A stretch of DNA of 64,000 bases from an uncultured Anaeroplasmataceae bacterium (GTDB taxonomy: Bacteria > Bacillota_I > Bacilli_A > Acholeplasmatales > Anaeroplasmataceae), in assembly GCA_910579215.1 (NCBI GenBank), contig CAJTTN010000004.1:62001-126000 (forward strand), written 5' to 3'. Below, piece after piece: positions 62,068 to 64,000 of the stretch (positions are counted from its first letter, which is position 1; each line of letters opens with the position of its first letter). Both the position numbers and the translations under genes were made by a program. The notes beneath the pieces are model-generated. The model saw only the letters and a list, made by a program, of their open reading frames with translations. It made no database searches and had not been told where the DNA came from.

Positions 62068-62200
62068 TATACATTTAATAAATATCTTCTATTTTTCATA
62101 ATAATATTTTTAAAAAAGTATGACCCTTAATGTATTCCTCCTTATTTTATAGATAAGTCATCTCATAATCAAAACATCTGTAATACTATGTTATAAGAAA
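62068..62200. other. Short spacer with an orphan ribosome site
   Basis: On the minus strand AAGGAGG (62,137-62,143) has no ATG, GTG or TTG at proper distance. Only an ATT-initiated 11-codon frame (to a TGA) follows. TATAAAAT lies immediately upstream. It may be the relic of a second small peptide gene. Confidence 0.35.
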
Positions 62201-62311
62201 TATGAATACGATCAAGCAAGTGAGCAATTTACAGGTCACGATTGGCAGAAAAGTGAAGAATTTATGTGGGATTTAGAAAGAGATAGAAAAAAGCTATATT
62301 ATAAATCTTAA
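62201..62311 (+). pseudogene. Truncated third copy of the small lipoprotein (3' end only)
   Basis: 62,201-62,292 matches the last ~90 bp of the two lipoprotein genes almost exactly (YEYDQASEQFTGHDWQKSEE at the start). The frame then runs to a new stop at 62,309-62,311. There is no start, signal peptide or ribosome site, and the sequence before 62,201 is unrelated. One replaced end runs into the terminator shared with the mgtC-type gene. Confidence 0.88.
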
Positions 62312-62335
62312 TTTAGATCTATTTTATAGCTTTTT
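62287..62335. terminator. Bidirectional terminator
   Basis: AAAAAGCTATA (62,288-62,298) pairs with TATAGCTTTTT (62,325-62,335) over 11 bp, with T-runs in both directions. It sits just beyond the stop of the minus-strand MgtC-type gene and would end that transcript. Confidence 0.75.
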
Positions 62336-62342
62336 CTTTTTA

Positions 62343-63074
62343 TTAATATATCTCTTCTACATAGTTTACATATTCTAATTTTGAAAAGGCATCTAAATAT
62401 TCCTGATGATTGATTCTCTTTTTCTTTTCTAATACTTTCAATGATATAGTATAAACACTTAATCCAGAAGCAGAATAAGCAGAATTATGCTCAATAGATA
62501 TAACTTGAAAATTCATTTGGCGAATAAGATTTATAAATTGTTTTAAATTTTCTCTAGTTTGAAATTCAATATGGATTTCAAAGAAATTTGATTTACGATT
62601 AAAGGTGGATTCAATTTTAGGTAAAATAGCTAAAACAATAGATATTACTAAGGTGCCAAAGATTGCTAAAGTATAGAAGCCGATTCCTACTGACAATCCC
62701 AAGCAGGCACATGCCCAAAGTCCAGCAGCAGTAGTTAGTCCGCGAATTTGATTTCTAGAAGTAACAAGTATGGTTCCTGCTCCTAGAAAACCTATTCCAG
62801 AAATTACCTGTGCCCCTAGACGAGCCCCATCACCCATATTTGTTGATAGAGAAATAAATTCATTAGTAATCATTGCGATTGTTGAACCCAAACATACTAA
62901 AATGTAGGTTCTAAATCCTGCGGCCTGATGCTTTTTAGCACGCTCAAAGCCAATGACTCCCCCACATAAAATGGCAAGAACTAATCTGAAACAAACAGAG
63001 CCAAAATTTATTCCTGCCAATACATCCCATTTGAAAAGCTTGATTATGGGATCTACAATTTCATATAAAAACAT
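62343..63074 (-). CDS. MgtC/SapB family membrane protein
   Basis: 243 residues. The MgtC family core is complete: GGVIGFERAKKHQAAGFRTY, LVCLGS, ISGIGFLGAGTI, RNQIRGLTTAAGLWA and GLSVGIGFY. About four to five membrane helices precede residue 160. The last ~80 residues form a cytoplasmic ACT-like domain (FFEIHIEFQ ... VISIEHNS ... YTISLKVLE). MgtC proteins are linked to magnesium limitation and survival in hosts; some modulate ATP synthase. The specific role here is unknown. The ribosome site AGAGGTG precedes the ATG. It lies 87 bp downstream of the YidD gene on the same strand and may share its transcript. Confidence 0.92.
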   Translation of the reverse strand: MFLYEIVDPIIKLFKWDVLAGINFGSVCFRLVLAILCGGVIGFERAKKHQAAGFRTYILVCLGSTIAMITNEFISLSTNMGDGARLGAQVISGIGFLGAGTILVTSRNQIRGLTTAAGLWACACLGLSVGIGFYTLAIFGTLVISIVLAILPKIESTFNRKSNFFEIHIEFQTRENLKQFINLIRQMNFQVISIEHNSAYSASGLSVYTISLKVLEKKKRINHQEYLDAFSKLEYVNYVEEIY

Positions 63075-63161
63075 TATAGTACACCTCTTTCTTTAATTAT
63101 ACAAAAATTAAATGAAAAATTAAAGTATTTTTGTTGAAATTACAAGAATCGTTTAGATAGC

Positions 63162-63416
63162 TTAGGATGGATTATTTTTGATTTTATCTTTTTCCTCTTT
63201 CGTTAAAGGAACGGGATCATATCCAGGCTTAAATAAAGGATTACATTTTAATAATCTTTTTGTTACGAGAAAGGAAGCTTTTGCAAAGTTGAATTTTTGA
63301 TAGCATTCTTTTGCATACTGACTGCATGTAGGAGTGAATCTGCATCTTGGTGGAGATGTGGGGGATATATTTTTTTGATAATTTTCTATCAATCGAATAG
63401 GTAGTTTATTTCGCAT
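63162..63416 (-). CDS. yidD: YidD membrane protein insertion efficiency factor
   Basis: 84 residues. All family motifs are visible: YQKNISP, PPRCRFTPTCSQYA, KRLLKCNPLFKPGYDPVP. YidD is a small inner-face amphipathic protein that assists YidC in membrane protein insertion. It is usually next to rnpA/yidC, so its position here, overlapping a DJ-1-type gene by 11 nt, is unusual. No strong ribosome site precedes it, which suggests translational coupling to the upstream stop. Confidence 0.93.
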   Translation of the reverse strand: MRNKLPIRLIENYQKNISPTSPPRCRFTPTCSQYAKECYQKFNFAKASFLVTKRLLKCNPLFKPGYDPVPLTKEEKDKIKNNPS

Positions 63417-63942
63417 CGTATATTCTTTCTTTTAAGGAAAGAAGCGCTTCCTCACCAGCAAGCTTTTTTATAATTTCATAAGCAAATTCAATACTTGCTG
63501 CCGCGCTTCTTGCGGTTATGAGATTTCCGTCAGTAACTACAGGTTGATCTAAATATATACCACCAAAGTCTTCATTCATACAAGTGAAGCAAGTATAAGA
63601 CTTGTCTTTTAAATATCCCAGTCTACCTAAAATTGTAGGTGCAGCACATATTGCGCAAACAATCTTGTCCTTTTGCATAAAATAGTTTATAATTTCTATA
63701 GCAAAATCATAGCTTTCCATAAATTGGTAATGTGGTCCACCTGGCAGCAATAGTGCATCATAATCCTTATAATTGATTTCTGCTAAATAAGAAATGTCAG
63801 TAAGATGAATGGAATGGGCTCCAATGACTTCATTTCGTTTAGATGCAATAGTTAATTCTATTCCAGCTCTTCTAAGTAGTGCAAATGGCGCAATACCCTC
63901 TACCTCTTCAAACCCATCAAAAATAATCGCAAGTGCTCTCAT
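63406..63942 (-). CDS. DJ-1/PfpI superfamily protein
   Basis: 178 residues. The start MRALAIIFDGFEEVEG carries the conserved Glu15, and the nucleophile elbow AICAAP carries Cys99, matching Glu18/Cys106 of DJ-1. LLLPGG and a late TARSAAAS stretch are also typical. This is the ThiJ/YajL-like subfamily, variously described as chaperone, glyoxalase or deglycase; substrate is not predictable. The ribosome site GGAGGG is close to the ATG. A promoter and a palindrome lie directly upstream. The 3' end overlaps yidD. Confidence 0.93.
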   Translation of the reverse strand: MRALAIIFDGFEEVEGIAPFALLRRAGIELTIASKRNEVIGAHSIHLTDISYLAEINYKDYDALLLPGGPHYQFMESYDFAIEIINYFMQKDKIVCAICAAPTILGRLGYLKDKSYTCFTCMNEDFGGIYLDQPVVTDGNLITARSAAASIEFAYEIIKKLAGEEALLSLKERIYDAK

Positions 63943-63957
63943 AGCATACCCTCCAAA

Positions 63958-63977
63958 GTGTATATACTATTATACAC
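63958..63977. promoter_or_regulatory. Palindrome over the DJ-1 gene promoter
   Basis: GTGTATA (63,958-63,964) and TATACAC (63,971-63,977) form a perfect 7-bp inverted repeat with a 6-bp centre. It overlaps the predicted -10 and start site, a typical repressor operator position. It could also form a small RNA hairpin. Confidence 0.55.
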
Positions 63978-63997
63978 GTTTTATAAAAATTTATCTA
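63969..63997 (-). promoter_or_regulatory. Promoter of the DJ-1/yidD transcript
   Basis: On the minus strand, TAGATA (63,992-63,997), 17 bp, TATAAT (63,969-63,974). The -10 is perfect and the -35 matches four of six positions. Confidence 0.6.
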
Positions 63998-64000
63998 TAT

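Overview
The window is low-GC DNA that uses the standard code: TGA, TAA and TAG all act as stops. Genes carry AGGAGG/GGTGA-type ribosome sites and some TTG starts. The content points to an anaerobic, probably gut-associated Bacillota of the Bacilli/Erysipelotrichia side: giant BspA-type leucine-rich-repeat surface proteins, YDG/MBG Ig-like repeats, dockerin-type ends, lipoproteins, a GerW/YtfJ-like protein and AsnB. The lineage is an inference. No LPXTG sorting signal was seen. Large exported proteins end either in a dockerin or in a transmembrane helix with a basic tail.

Positions 1-53,100 are a giant cell-surface locus, all on the plus strand. A giant LRR/Ig-like/dockerin gene is cut by the left window edge and ends at 14,599 with a terminator. 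After a promoter at about 14,870 there follow, closely spaced, a second LRR/Ig-like/dockerin giant (5573 aa), a C-terminally membrane-anchored cadherin-like repeat protein (2633 aa), a membrane-bound protein with a degenerate GGDEF and an EAL domain plus coiled coil (980 aa), an Ig-like lipoprotein, and a second cadherin-like giant (3059 aa) with about 17 InlB-type B repeats. A terminator lies at 53,046. The simplest reading is a ~38-kb operon building a multi-protein surface structure. Its dockerin-bearing parts may dock onto a membrane-anchored partner, and a c-di-GMP-type sensor is built in. These functional links are inference.

Positions 53,100-57,020 hold ordinary genes: a stand-alone LuxR-type HTH protein, a DUF2383-like helical-bundle protein, a short-chain dehydrogenase, asparagine synthase (TTG start) and a short GerW-like protein.

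Positions 57,020-62,340 are accessory in character. They hold an exported subtilisin-like protease, a small lipoprotein present in two nearly identical copies that flank a DUF4143-type ATPase, a truncated third copy, and a small module missed by length-limited gene calling. That module is a 44-codon hydrophobic peptide gene on the minus strand facing a convergent ~110-nt RNA on the plus strand. It looks like a type I toxin-antitoxin system with inverted repeats that could pair the two ends of the toxin mRNA.

Positions 62,340-64,000 (minus strand) carry a DJ-1/PfpI protein, YidD (overlapping it by 11 nt) and an MgtC/SapB membrane protein, ending at a shared bidirectional terminator.
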